Shown: positions 35,809 to 43,749 of the stretch, in pieces
How positions within the stretch are numbered: the first letter of the stretch is position 1
Layout of the letters: every line of letters starts with the position of its first letter
IMG/VR virus record: IMGVR_UViG_3300032334_001937
Coordinates: 48,020-112,019 of that record
Direction: 5' to 3' (one strand)
Origin: a virus
DNA length: 64,000 bases
Program-made: the position numbers and the translations under genes
Notes under the pieces: model-generated
Seen by the model: only the letters and a program-made list of their open reading frames with translations
Told to the model about the DNA's origin: nothing
Databases searched by the model: none

Positions 35809-36657
35809 TTAGAATCTTGTATCACGGAAGTACGGTGGTACGAAGTAAGGGAAGTACGGACCGAAGCTTGGTGGGAAGAACGGGAAGAACGGTGGGAAGA
35901 ACGGGAAGTACGGGAAGTACGGTGGGAAGAATGGGAAGTACGGTGGGAAGAACGGGAAGTACGGGAAGTACGGTGGGAAGAATGGGAAGAATGGAGGGAA
36001 GAATGGGAAAAATGGTGGGAAGAATGGAAAGAACGGTGCAATAGTAGTAACACTAGATGTAGTAGTTGATGCTGAAGTTCCTAGAGCATTGATAGCAACA
36101 ATTGTATATGTTTGAGCAGCTGGTGATGCAGCAGAAGGTGTATTATCAGCAGCATCATAGGAAGTTGCTGAACCAGAAATTCCAGTAAAGTTTCCTCCAT
36201 CAGATGAAGTAATTGTATATGATGTAATAGCACTACCACCAGTTGCAGGAGCAGTCCAGCTAATCCGATTAAGGTTTGCAGAAACTGTAGTTGCGCTCAC
36301 TGACTGTGGTGTTTGTGGTACTGTGGTAATAGCAATTGCAGAAGAAGGATCAGAAGCTTGTGATGTTCCAGCTGCGTTTGTTGCTGTTACTGTAAAAGTT
36401 ACAGATGCATTAGCAGTAATACCAGACACAGTAACTGGAGAAGAAGCTCCAGTTCCAGTTTGACCTGTGCTTGCTGTTACTGTAAAGGATGTTGCAGCAG
36501 GGGATAGCACAGGTAAAGAGAAGGAAACAGTTGCTTGACCATCACCATAAGCACGACCTGTTCCTGTATTAGTTGCAGATACGCCTGTAGGCTTTAGTGG
36601 CTCCAAGAAATCGTTTGATGCCTGGGAGTGTCTTCCTGCTTTTTTACCTGATGCCAT
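35809..36657 (-). CDS. Fn3 protein with Phe/Pro/Tyr repeat tail, 282 aa
   Basis: Residues 1-20 are basic; two fibronectin type III domains follow (about 21-112 and 113-203, with PQSVSATTVSANLNRISW and the YTIVAINALGTSAS end typical of the fold). Residues about 208-275 are an unusual tail built of FFPFFPP and YFPYFPFFPP units, with Pro at regular places and hardly any other residues. It is encoded next to virion fibre genes and read directly before oxygenase 8. I infer a surface fibre or appendage protein whose prolines are hydroxylated. The start ATG follows AAGGGGATAT. Confidence 0.8.
   Translation of the reverse strand: MASGKKAGRHSQASNDFLEPLKPTGVSATNTGTGRAYGDGQATVSFSLPVLSPAATSFTVTASTGQTGTGASSPVTVSGITANASVTFTVTATNAAGTSQASDPSSAIAITTVPQTPQSVSATTVSANLNRISWTAPATGGSAITSYTITSSDGGNFTGISGSATSYDAADNTPSAASPAAQTYTIVAINALGTSASTTTSSVTTIAPFFPFFPPFFPFFPPFFPFFPPYFPYFPFFPPYFPFFPPYFPYFPFFPPFFPFFPPSFGPYFPYFVPPYFRDTRF
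35835..36032 (-). repeat. tandem repeat encoding the Phe/Pro tail
   Basis: About 200 bp are built from units of the type GGGAAGAACGGTGGGAAG and GGGAAGTACGGGAAGTAC on the plus strand (6- and 9-nt subunits). The purine-rich plus strand has GGGAA runs throughout. Length changes by slippage are expected, which would alter tail length. Confidence 0.9.
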
Positions 36658-36679
36658 TTTATATCCCCTTAATAGTTTC

Positions 36680-39493
36680 TTATGCTGTCAAGTCGCCGTA
36701 AACAACCCATGTATTTGTAGCTCTCTTGAAAAGAGTTGCAGATGACCATTGAGTTCTTAGCTTTAGACCTGGTGTTGCGTTTACTGTAACTCCAGTATCT
36801 CCTGCGATTGTTACCTGACCTGTTGAAGTCTGAAGGATATCAATTGATGTTCCGACTGGATAAGCAACTGCTGAGTTTGTTGGAATTGTGATAGTTGTTC
36901 CTGATGAAGATGCTACTTCAACAAGGCTATCTCTTTCTGTAAGTGATGAAAGTGTGTATGATGCTGTCTTCTGTACGATTGGTGTCCGTGAAGGAACGCC
37001 TTCCTTTGTCTGTGTACCGTCTGTAAATGCCACTCCAGATGCTGCAACTGTTACAAGACCTGTAAATGTTGGAGCATTGATTGGTGACTTAGCAGCAAGG
37101 TCAGATGTTAAACCTGAAATCTTTGACTGTGCAATTGCTGCTGATGCGTTTACATCTGCATCTACGATTGCTCCATCAGCGATCATTGCTGAAGTAACTC
37201 CACCAGTTGCAATATCAAGTGTTCCTGGTGTAGATTCTGTTAGACCAGAACCTGCTGTTACAGCCTTAGCAGCGTTGTATGCTACGTAGGTAATATTGCT
37301 TGAACCAATTGTGATTGCTGATGTGTTAGAACATACGTAACCGTATCCTGCACCAGCTGTACCTTCAAGTACGAGACAGAAGTCTCCGCCTGCAAGCTCA
37401 CCTGATGGAGTATTATCTGCATCAGCTGCACGAGACCATGTTGAAGCATTTACAACGTAGATACCGTTTGTCTTCTGGTCTGTCTGGTCCTTAACAAGAA
37501 CACGGTCACCAGCAATTACTGATACTCCGTCAATTGTCTGTGTTCCGCTTAGTGTAATATTTGCTGTTGTAGCAACACGAACTGGCTGGTGGAAGTTAAT
37601 TCCAGAAACTACGTTATCAACGTATGCCTTTGTTGCTGCATGTAGGTCTGCTGATGGAGCACCTGCAAGAGTAAGATCTCCTGTCATTGTTCCGCCAGAC
37701 TTTGACAACTTAGCATCAAGCTGTGTTTGAATTGCTGATGTTACACCGTCAACATAGCCAATTTCAGTAGCTGAAACATTTCCAATTGAAGTAGTACTTG
37801 GAAGAACTACAGTTCCTGTAAATGTTGGGTCTGCCTTTGGAGCCTTAAGATCAAGTGCTGTCTGTGTAGCAGTTGAAACTGGCTTATTTGTATCTGATGT
37901 GTTGTCAGCATTTCCAAGACCAACATCTGACTTTGTAATACCAGTTGGTGTATTAATAACTGGTGATGTTAAAGTCTTGTTTGTAAGAGTTTCTGTCTTA
38001 GTTGCAGTTGACTTAGCATCAAGCTGTGTCTGGATTGCAGAAGTAACACCATCAAGGTATCCAATTTCTGTGTCAGAAACACCTGAAACTACTGCTTGCT
38101 TTCCATTAAGCTGTGTTTGGATAGAAGATGTAACTCCATCAACATATCCAAGCTCTGTTGCAGATACTGTTGAAGATACTGCTAGCTTTGTCCAGTCAAT
38201 CGCAGCTGATGCATTAATGTCAGCGTTTACGATTGTGTCATTAGCAATCATTGTGCTTGTGACTGTACCTGTATCTGTTGTTGCAACAAGGTTAGCTGTA
38301 TTTGAAATTCCGTGAACAGCAGTTGTATCTGAGTTATGTGTGCCAATTGCATCATCAGCATAAGTCTTTGTTGCTACTGTTGAGTCAATATCAATTGTAA
38401 GTGTGTTTGATGCGTCATCGTAGTTATGCTGTAGTCCAGTACCTGAATTTAATGCACCAGCAATTGAGTCAACTGCAAGTTCACCAACATACTCTGAGTC
38501 AATGGCAAAACGATCATTGTCTGCATCCCAAGAAAGTCCTGTACCAACAAGGCCAGGGTAATCATTTGATACTCCACTAACAGCACTTGATACATAATCT
38601 TGTGTTGCAAGTGTTCCGCTTGCATCTGGAAGTGTAACTGTTCTATCTGCAGTTGGATCTATTACTGAAAGTGTAGTTTCAAAACCATCTGCTGTTGCAC
38701 CTTCAAAAATTACCTGGTTATTTACGTTAATAGCTGTGCTGTTTACTGTAGTTGTAGTACCGTTTACAGTTAGGTTACCAGAAAGTGTTAAATCTGCTGC
38801 ATTAACAGTACCTGTAAATGTTGGGTTTGCCTTTGGTGCTTTAAGATCAAGAGCTGTTTGTGCAGCTGATGAAACTGGCTTATTTGCGTCAGATGTATTA
38901 TCTACGTTGCCAAGACCTACTGAAGACTTTGTAAGTGCTGCAACTGCAGTTGATACTGCTCCGTCAGCATAAGTCTTTGTAGCAAGTGCTGAAGTATCAG
39001 CGATTCCATGAATATTAGTTGTATCTGCTTCGTGGTTTGAAAGAGCAGTATTTGAAGCCTTTGCATCAAGAGCAGTTTGTGTTGCTGTTGAGACTGGCTT
39101 ATTAGCATCTGAAGTATTGTCTACATTGCCAAGTCCAACGTGTGACTTTGTAACACCAGAAACTGTTCCTGTAAATGTTGGGTTAGCCTTTGGAGCCTTA
39201 AGGTCAAGGCTTGTTGAAAGTGTTGTAAAGAATGCTGGATCATCATTGATTGCTGCTGCAAGTTCATTAAGAGTATTTAATGCTCCTGGTGCTCCATCAA
39301 TAAGGTCATTAATTCCTGCAAGTGCACTTTCAGCATCTGTGAAGTAAGTAAGGTCAGCCCAGTGATTTGTGCCATCACCAATCTTAAATTTATTTGTGTC
39401 TGATTCCCAGCCGATTTCTCCTGCGTTGAGAATTGGGTTAGCGCCTGACCACTGTGATGCGGTTCCTCTGCGCTGTTGCATTCTAGTTGCCAT
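36680..39493 (-). CDS. tail fibre protein with repeat modules, 937 aa
   Basis: The N-terminus RRGTASQWSGANPILNAGEI, then DTNKFKIGDGTNHWADL, is the common phage fibre head domain (Mtd-N type). The shaft has repeats of GLGNVDNTSDANKPVS (three copies) and ATEIGYVDGVTSAIQTQLD (three to four copies), both known from long tail fibre proteins. The last 130 residues form a different C-terminal domain with VTIAGDTGVTVNATPGLKLR. It likely mediates host contact. A -10 box and AAAGGAGTAGTAA precede the ATG. Confidence 0.88.
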   Translation of the reverse strand: MATRMQQRRGTASQWSGANPILNAGEIGWESDTNKFKIGDGTNHWADLTYFTDAESALAGINDLIDGAPGALNTLNELAAAINDDPAFFTTLSTSLDLKAPKANPTFTGTVSGVTKSHVGLGNVDNTSDANKPVSTATQTALDAKASNTALSNHEADTTNIHGIADTSALATKTYADGAVSTAVAALTKSSVGLGNVDNTSDANKPVSSAAQTALDLKAPKANPTFTGTVNAADLTLSGNLTVNGTTTTVNSTAINVNNQVIFEGATADGFETTLSVIDPTADRTVTLPDASGTLATQDYVSSAVSGVSNDYPGLVGTGLSWDADNDRFAIDSEYVGELAVDSIAGALNSGTGLQHNYDDASNTLTIDIDSTVATKTYADDAIGTHNSDTTAVHGISNTANLVATTDTGTVTSTMIANDTIVNADINASAAIDWTKLAVSSTVSATELGYVDGVTSSIQTQLNGKQAVVSGVSDTEIGYLDGVTSAIQTQLDAKSTATKTETLTNKTLTSPVINTPTGITKSDVGLGNADNTSDTNKPVSTATQTALDLKAPKADPTFTGTVVLPSTTSIGNVSATEIGYVDGVTSAIQTQLDAKLSKSGGTMTGDLTLAGAPSADLHAATKAYVDNVVSGINFHQPVRVATTANITLSGTQTIDGVSVIAGDRVLVKDQTDQKTNGIYVVNASTWSRAADADNTPSGELAGGDFCLVLEGTAGAGYGYVCSNTSAITIGSSNITYVAYNAAKAVTAGSGLTESTPGTLDIATGGVTSAMIADGAIVDADVNASAAIAQSKISGLTSDLAAKSPINAPTFTGLVTVAASGVAFTDGTQTKEGVPSRTPIVQKTASYTLSSLTERDSLVEVASSSGTTITIPTNSAVAYPVGTSIDILQTSTGQVTIAGDTGVTVNATPGLKLRTQWSSATLFKRATNTWVVYGDLTA

Positions 39494-39518
39494 TTACTAC
39501 TCCTTTGGTGTTGTGTAT

Positions 39519-39524
39519 ATTATA
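39519..39524 (-). promoter_or_regulatory. -10 box for the 937-residue fibre gene
   Basis: TATAAT on the minus strand in TGATATAATATAC, about 25 nt before the ATG and in the gap after the preceding gene. Confidence 0.55.
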
Positions 39525-39533
39525 TCAGATAAT

Positions 39534-39992
39534 TTAGTTAAAATTATCCAATGAAATTCCGCCGTCCCATGTTTGGGACCAGACATTTGTATTATAAACG
39601 CCTGCTTCTACAAGCGCTCCTGCTTCGTTATACGTTCCACCCTGTACAAAAATACTTACTATCAAACCAGATCCATCAATTGAAGTATCGTGAATATGGT
39701 CTTGTAGTGTTTGTGAATCTTGAAGTGTTGCTACTGCTACCCAAGCTGAATTTAAATACATATGCAATCTATTTGTGATTGTATCTATGTACAAAGCGCC
39801 TTCATCAGGTGTAGCAGGTGCTTCAGCTAAAACAGGAACGGTTACTGAACCTGTTAAAGCATCTACGTAGTCTTTTGTTGTTGCATGATCTCCAAGGGTA
39901 GGAGTGGCAACAGTAACTGTTCCTCCAAATGTACCGCCGTTTGCAACGACCAGCCCATTCTTTACTTTAAAGTCTTTGTCTACTGTTGCCAT
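39534..39992 (-). CDS. small fibre-associated protein with GG-Y-LV-AG module, 152 aa
   Basis: The start MATVDKDFKVKNGLVVANGG resembles that of the next fibre gene (MATVVKDFKVKAGLVVEGST). The middle has PVLAEAPATPDEGALYIDTI, a common fibre linker. The last 40 residues (FVQGGTYNEAGALVEAGVYN) match the end of the small protein at 61239 (GGIYDSEGTLVDAGYYDTAL), suggesting a shared small domain. It is probably a fibre or fibre-tip protein. Confidence 0.72.
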   Translation of the reverse strand: MATVDKDFKVKNGLVVANGGTFGGTVTVATPTLGDHATTKDYVDALTGSVTVPVLAEAPATPDEGALYIDTITNRLHMYLNSAWVAVATLQDSQTLQDHIHDTSIDGSGLIVSIFVQGGTYNEAGALVEAGVYNTNVWSQTWDGGISLDNFN

Positions 39993-40009
39993 CTCTTACT
40001 CCTCGTTAA

Positions 40010-41854
40010 TTATGCTAGTAGTGTTCCAACAACAGTTACTGTTGAAGTATTGTTAGTTGGTGTTACACGAAGTCGTACATTTGCTCCATCAACATCTGCT
40101 GTTATAGTTGATGATGAACCATTTGTTCCAACAATTGCGTATTCTGTGATAGCAATATTGTCAGATGTATCAAGTGTGATAAGAACTTCAGAAAGTTCTG
40201 TGTGTGTTCCGTATGCAGTTTTTACAAGGAACTTTGCTGAACGGTAATCTGCCTTAGCAAATGCATAAGCAGTAACTTGTGAACCACCTGTTGGAGCAGA
40301 AACAGTTGCTGCAATCTGCTTAGCAAGTGAGTTAACCTCAACTGCTGTAAAGTTTGGAACTACTGCTTCAAGAGCAGATACTGCTCTCTCATTTGTAAAG
40401 TAAAGGTTTGTTGAACCTTCATCAAGGTCATCAGTATAAGAATCTGCTACACCGTTTTCTGCGGTAATAGTAAGTCCTGCACCTGAGCCTGTGATTGTAA
40501 TATTTGTGAGTGAGGCACTAGTCAAAAGATCTGCTGCTGAACTCTTAGCACGACCATCTGTGAAGTAGAGGTTGTCTTGTCCTTCTTCAATATCGTCTGT
40601 TGTTAGAAGATCAATCTGATCTCCAATTGTTCCGCCTACAGCGTCAATTGCTCTCTGGTTTGTGAAGTATAGGTTTGAACCTTCTTCAATGTCAGATGTT
40701 GTAAGAGCATTAATTTCATCATCTGTGTAGCCATTAGCATTTTGCTCTGCTGTTGCTGCTGCTCCAGCGATATCGTATGCTGCTGCGGTTGCGTCAAGTG
40801 CTCTTTGATTTGTGAAGTATAAGTTTGTGCCTTCTGCGACATCTGTAGTTGTTTGATCATCTACATAGGCCTTAGTTGCTGCATCTGTATTTGATGTAGG
40901 AGTTCCAAGACCAGTGATCTTGTTTGTTCCCATTGCAATAGCACCAGTCATTGTTCCGCCTGCAAGTGGAAGTTTATTTCCAATTGCTACTGCAAGACCC
41001 TGTGCATCTACGCTATCACCAATTGCTGCTGCTAACTCATTAAGAGTATCAAGAAGTTCTGGTGCACCATCTACAAGATCTGCAACTGCTGTTGCAATTC
41101 TATCTGTAACTGTATTTCCACCAGAACCATCAATTGTATTATCTCCAAGAAGAAGATCTGTGTAATCTTTTGCATCTTCAAGTGCTGTTGATGCTGCACC
41201 TAGTGCATCATAAGTACCTGCAAGGTTTAGGTCTGTAATTTCTTGACCAACATAAGCCTGTGTTGCAAGAATATCTGAGCCCCACTTAACAGAAGAACCT
41301 GCTGCTGGGGTAAGAACGATATGAGAATCAGAGTTGATTGTCATTGCTCCTGCGCCAGTGAAGTTAAGTGTATCTCCGATGGTCTTGTTTGTTAATGTTT
41401 GAGTATCTGTTGTACCAACTACGTTACCAGTTACACCGTGTGCTGATGTATCTGACATATGATCTGAAAGATCTGACGCTACTGCACCTGCAGCACCTGC
41501 TGCATCGTATGCTGCTGATGTTGCATCAAGTGCACGTTGGTTTGTAAAGTACTGATTTGTACCTTCAGCAATGTCTGTAGTTGTAAGTGCATCTGCATAA
41601 TCTTCTGCATCTGAAAGAGCCTGTGCTGCTGCACCAAAGTCATCAAATACTTCAGCCTTAACAGAAAGTTCTCCATTAATAACTTGAAGTTGATCTGAAT
41701 CTACAGATGTTACAAGTGTCTCTCCTCCGATGAGGTCAATAATGTACTGGTCAGAATCATCTTCTCTAAGAATATTCTTTCCGTTGATTGTACCTGTTGA
41801 ACCTTCAACTACGAGTCCTGCTTTTACCTTAAAATCTTTTACTACTGTTGCCAT
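40010..41854 (-). CDS. tail fibre protein with LYFTN-RA repeats, 614 aa
   Basis: The N-terminal head DFKVKAGLVVEG is shared with the preceding gene. The shaft has five copies of the fibre repeat T-x-x-I-x-EG-x-N-LYFTN-x-RA (for example TTDVAEGTNLYFTNQRALDA) and the segment SHIVLTPAAGSSVKWGSDIL. The C-terminal 90 residues (ELSEVLITLDTSDNIAITEY and following) resemble the whole C-terminal part of the 148-residue protein at 41870, so they form one domain family used twice. Confidence 0.87.
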   Translation of the reverse strand: MATVVKDFKVKAGLVVEGSTGTINGKNILREDDSDQYIIDLIGGETLVTSVDSDQLQVINGELSVKAEVFDDFGAAAQALSDAEDYADALTTTDIAEGTNQYFTNQRALDATSAAYDAAGAAGAVASDLSDHMSDTSAHGVTGNVVGTTDTQTLTNKTIGDTLNFTGAGAMTINSDSHIVLTPAAGSSVKWGSDILATQAYVGQEITDLNLAGTYDALGAASTALEDAKDYTDLLLGDNTIDGSGGNTVTDRIATAVADLVDGAPELLDTLNELAAAIGDSVDAQGLAVAIGNKLPLAGGTMTGAIAMGTNKITGLGTPTSNTDAATKAYVDDQTTTDVAEGTNLYFTNQRALDATAAAYDIAGAAATAEQNANGYTDDEINALTTSDIEEGSNLYFTNQRAIDAVGGTIGDQIDLLTTDDIEEGQDNLYFTDGRAKSSAADLLTSASLTNITITGSGAGLTITAENGVADSYTDDLDEGSTNLYFTNERAVSALEAVVPNFTAVEVNSLAKQIAATVSAPTGGSQVTAYAFAKADYRSAKFLVKTAYGTHTELSEVLITLDTSDNIAITEYAIVGTNGSSSTITADVDGANVRLRVTPTNNTSTVTVVGTLLA

Positions 41855-41869
41855 TTTTATCTCCTTTAA

Positions 41870-42316
41870 TTAAGCCTTCAACCCAATACGTGCATAACGT
41901 AGGGTGATAGGGGTTATTCCTTGGGCTGGTGTAACAGTGAGGGCAACCGTGTTACTAACCCTGGAGACGCTAATGGTGCCAATATTCCCATCGGTGTCTA
42001 TTGTGCCATACTCGCTAACAGAAACATCTTCTCCGTCAATCAAGATGGTCATCTCTGTGGCGTAAAATTTATTATCACCAGCAGAAGTCTTTGCTATGGA
42101 GATAATGTACTTTACCATTCTCCATGTTGTTGCATCAAAATTATCAAACACAGTAACATTTGTAATGTCACTAATTGTGTTATCGTTGTTACCAGATGAA
42201 CCAAGATTAGTTGCTTGTCCAGCGGTAGAATCAATTAAATCTACGTAATCTTCCTGAGTAGGACGATCACCAGTTTGAAACTTAGTCTTTACGTTTGTGA
42301 GCGATGTGTAGGCCAT
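41870..42316 (-). CDS. fibre C-terminal domain-like protein, 148 aa
   Basis: The first 45 residues have TKFQTGDRPTQEDYVDLIDS, a motif known from small phage proteins near fibres. The rest (KYIISIAKTSAGDNKFYATE, ISEYGTIDTDG-like pattern and a final LRYARIGLKA) corresponds to the C-terminal domain of the fibre at 40010. It may be a tip or a free head of the same fibre. Its promoter -10 box lies exactly 6 nt upstream of the ATG. Confidence 0.7.
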   Translation of the reverse strand: MAYTSLTNVKTKFQTGDRPTQEDYVDLIDSTAGQATNLGSSGNNDNTISDITNVTVFDNFDATTWRMVKYIISIAKTSAGDNKFYATEMTILIDGEDVSVSEYGTIDTDGNIGTISVSRVSNTVALTVTPAQGITPITLRYARIGLKA

Positions 42317-42322
42317 GTATGA

Positions 42323-42328
42323 ATTATA
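42323..42328 (-). promoter_or_regulatory. -10 box 6 nt before ATG 42316 (leaderless)
   Basis: TATAAT followed by TCATAC and ATG on the minus strand, in the 21-nt gap between two genes. Same spacing as other leaderless starts in the window. Confidence 0.65.
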
Positions 42329-42337
42329 TCACGTATT

Positions 42338-42562
42338 TTAAAGTATATAGTTAGAAAAGCCAATAATCTGAATACCAATTCCAGGGATATTATTTATATC
42401 GTGACCTGGGATTTGAATGTTTGTTAAACGAATTCTATATGGAAGAGTATCGTTAATTATTGAAAGCCTTGTAGGGCTAGAGATGAAGGTTTTGTGTTCT
42501 CTTACTTCTTCAACTACTCTAGTAATTACAGGGTTTTTAGTAGTAATTACTGTTGTTGCCAT
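42338..42562 (-). CDS. unknown virion-module protein, 74 aa
   Basis: A small protein (MATTVITTKNPVITRVVEEV...) rich in Ile/Val/Thr. It shares one base with the preceding gene (TAATG at 42562) and lies between two fibre/baseplate-type genes, so it is probably structural. It has no motif that I recognise. Confidence 0.6.
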   Translation of the reverse strand: MATTVITTKNPVITRVVEEVREHKTFISSPTRLSIINDTLPYRIRLTNIQIPGHDINNIPGIGIQIIGFSNYIL

Positions 42563-42984
42563 TAGTCAGTTACATCCTCAAGAACTATTACTCGTCCTTG
42601 CGCTACCGTCCAAACAATTTCATCTTGTGGAAGAGAAAGTTGAATATCAAAAATATCATTAGTACGCAATGTATAAGTTTCTGCTGCTGTTAAAGAAACA
42701 GTAAACTCTCCTGCACCATCGCCTGCGCCTGGAGCTGGAATTTTAGCCATGATTGTTGTTGCCGTATCTGTAATAAAACCTGGAACTACTGGATCTGTTG
42801 TGGGTCTTTTAATTTTCATACGAATAGTCCAGTCAGCAATAATCAGGGGATCTAGATTATCATCTGTTACATAAACACGAAATGCTGCTGTATCACCTTT
42901 AACAAAAGTCCATTCAACTTTTGGAGGTGTTGCTCCAACGCTATATTGAGTCTTTTGAACTAATTGGTCTCTATAAGTTGCCAT
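42562..42984 (-). CDS. BppU-like Ig-fold baseplate-type protein, 140 aa
   Basis: The pattern VEWTFVKGDTAAFRVYVTDD with WTIRMKIKRPT and a final VIVLEDVTD is found, in changed form, in the proteins at 44561 (IQWTVVRGDSASFTVSL ... VLGDVTP) and 60877 (YYRGDTFEFKIYP ... ITVTDDI). The G-D-T/S-x-x-F motif followed by an Ig-like domain resembles the N-terminal domain of upper baseplate proteins. A -10 TATAAT lies 9 nt upstream of the ATG. Confidence 0.65.
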   Translation of the reverse strand: MATYRDQLVQKTQYSVGATPPKVEWTFVKGDTAAFRVYVTDDNLDPLIIADWTIRMKIKRPTTDPVVPGFITDTATTIMAKIPAPGAGDGAGEFTVSLTAAETYTLRTNDIFDIQLSLPQDEIVWTVAQGRVIVLEDVTD

Positions 42985-43048
42985 AGTTCTTTTATTATAT
43001 CATAATAAGTAATAATACATTTTGTTATCAAATCGTTATAAAGATAAT

Positions 43049-43062
43049 GGACAAAACGGACA
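43049..43062 (+). promoter_or_regulatory. tandem GGACA motif upstream of lysin promoter
   Basis: Two GGACA copies, start to start 9 nt (GGACAAAACGGACA), lie 7 nt upstream of the -35 box of the lysin gene. The same 9-nt tandem is found at six other intergenic sites, so it may bind a regulator. Confidence 0.55.
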
Positions 43063-43068
43063 TTAAAG

Positions 43069-43097
43069 TTGTACTAGGTAGTAGATTATGTTATACT
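43069..43097 (+). promoter_or_regulatory. sigma70-type promoter of the lysin gene
   Basis: TTGTAC at 43069-43074 and TATACT at 43092-43097 are separated by 17 nt. The start codon is 51 nt behind the -10 box, so this mRNA has a leader with a strong ribosome site. Confidence 0.75.
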
Positions 43098-43147
43098 AGA
43101 TTATGAGACCAATCAAGGTCTCATTCGTTTCTTAGGAGGTAAAAACT

Positions 43148-43702
43148 ATGAGAGAAACTAAAGCGTGGTTAGGGGTAATGTTATTGGTGGTGTCGTCTGC
43201 TGTGTTTGCAAATAATGCAAATGCAGAAAGTCTTACTACTAAAAATAATTTACTAAACAAATCAGCTCAGAATCAGAATACCGCCCACAAAGCGGTTTTT
43301 TTCGTTTCTAGAGCAGAAATGTTAAAAAAGTATGAGAATAAGCCAGTTCTTTCAGACAGAGATTTGGCTTTGATGCTAAAGGCAGTAGGGTTTAAAGGCC
43401 AGGACTTGAAAGAGGCTTGGGCAGTAGCAAAGAAAGAGTCTAATGGGCAACCAATCAGATTCAATGGAAACACAAAAACAGGAGATAGTTCTTATGGGCT
43501 ATTTCAGATCAACATGATTAGCGATCTAGGTCCAGAGCGTCGTGATAAGTTTAACCTTGACACAAACTTTGACTTATTGAATCCTGTCGTTAATGCAAAA
43601 ATTGCATACCATATGAGCAATGGTGGTAAGAACTGGTCTGCTTGGCATGGCATAACAGCCAAAACCAAGATGTGGATAAAGAAGTTCCCGCATAACATTT
43701 AA
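43148..43702 (+). CDS. secreted lysozyme-like / transglycosylase endolysin, 184 aa
   Basis: The N-terminus has a signal peptide (basic start, hydrophobic LGVMLLVVSSAVFA and a cleavage site after ANNANA near residue 27). The C-terminal domain (about 75-184) fits a lysozyme-like transglycosylase: the catalytic Glu in AWAVAKKESNGQP, the SSYGLFQINM motif and a final helix GGKNWSAWHGITAKTK. It would cut peptidoglycan from outside after export by the host Sec system. It is a single-gene unit with its own promoter, AGGAGGTAAAAA site and terminator, opposite to the fibre genes. Confidence 0.87.
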   Translation: MRETKAWLGVMLLVVSSAVFANNANAESLTTKNNLLNKSAQNQNTAHKAVFFVSRAEMLKKYENKPVLSDRDLALMLKAVGFKGQDLKEAWAVAKKESNGQPIRFNGNTKTGDSSYGLFQINMISDLGPERRDKFNLDTNFDLLNPVVNAKIAYHMSNGGKNWSAWHGITAKTKMWIKKFPHNI

Positions 43703-43713
43703 ATAATAATAAG

Positions 43714-43749
43714 ATACCCCCTGAGCTATATGCTTGGGGGTATTTTTTT
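43714..43749 (+). terminator. terminator of the lysin gene, probably bidirectional
   Basis: An 8-bp stem ATACCCCC/GGGGGTAT is followed by TTTTTTT on the plus strand. On the minus strand the same stem is followed by CTTATTATTATTT and would also stop the convergent collagen-like gene. Confidence 0.9.

Noticed and set aside
35830-36040. CRISPR-like array
   Set aside because: The repeat units are 6-9 nt, contiguous and in frame with a protein; there are no spacers.
35799-36044. Plus-strand reading frame of 81 residues with Gly-Arg-Thr-Val repeats opposite the Phe/Pro tail
   Set aside because: It is the complement of the tandem repeat coding the Phe/Pro/Tyr tail; both strands stay open because of the repeat. 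No ribosome site and wrong strand for the operon.
43148-43702. Signal-arrest-release endolysin
   Set aside because: The N-terminal hydrophobic segment ends in a clear signal peptidase site (ANNANA), which favours a cleaved signal peptide.
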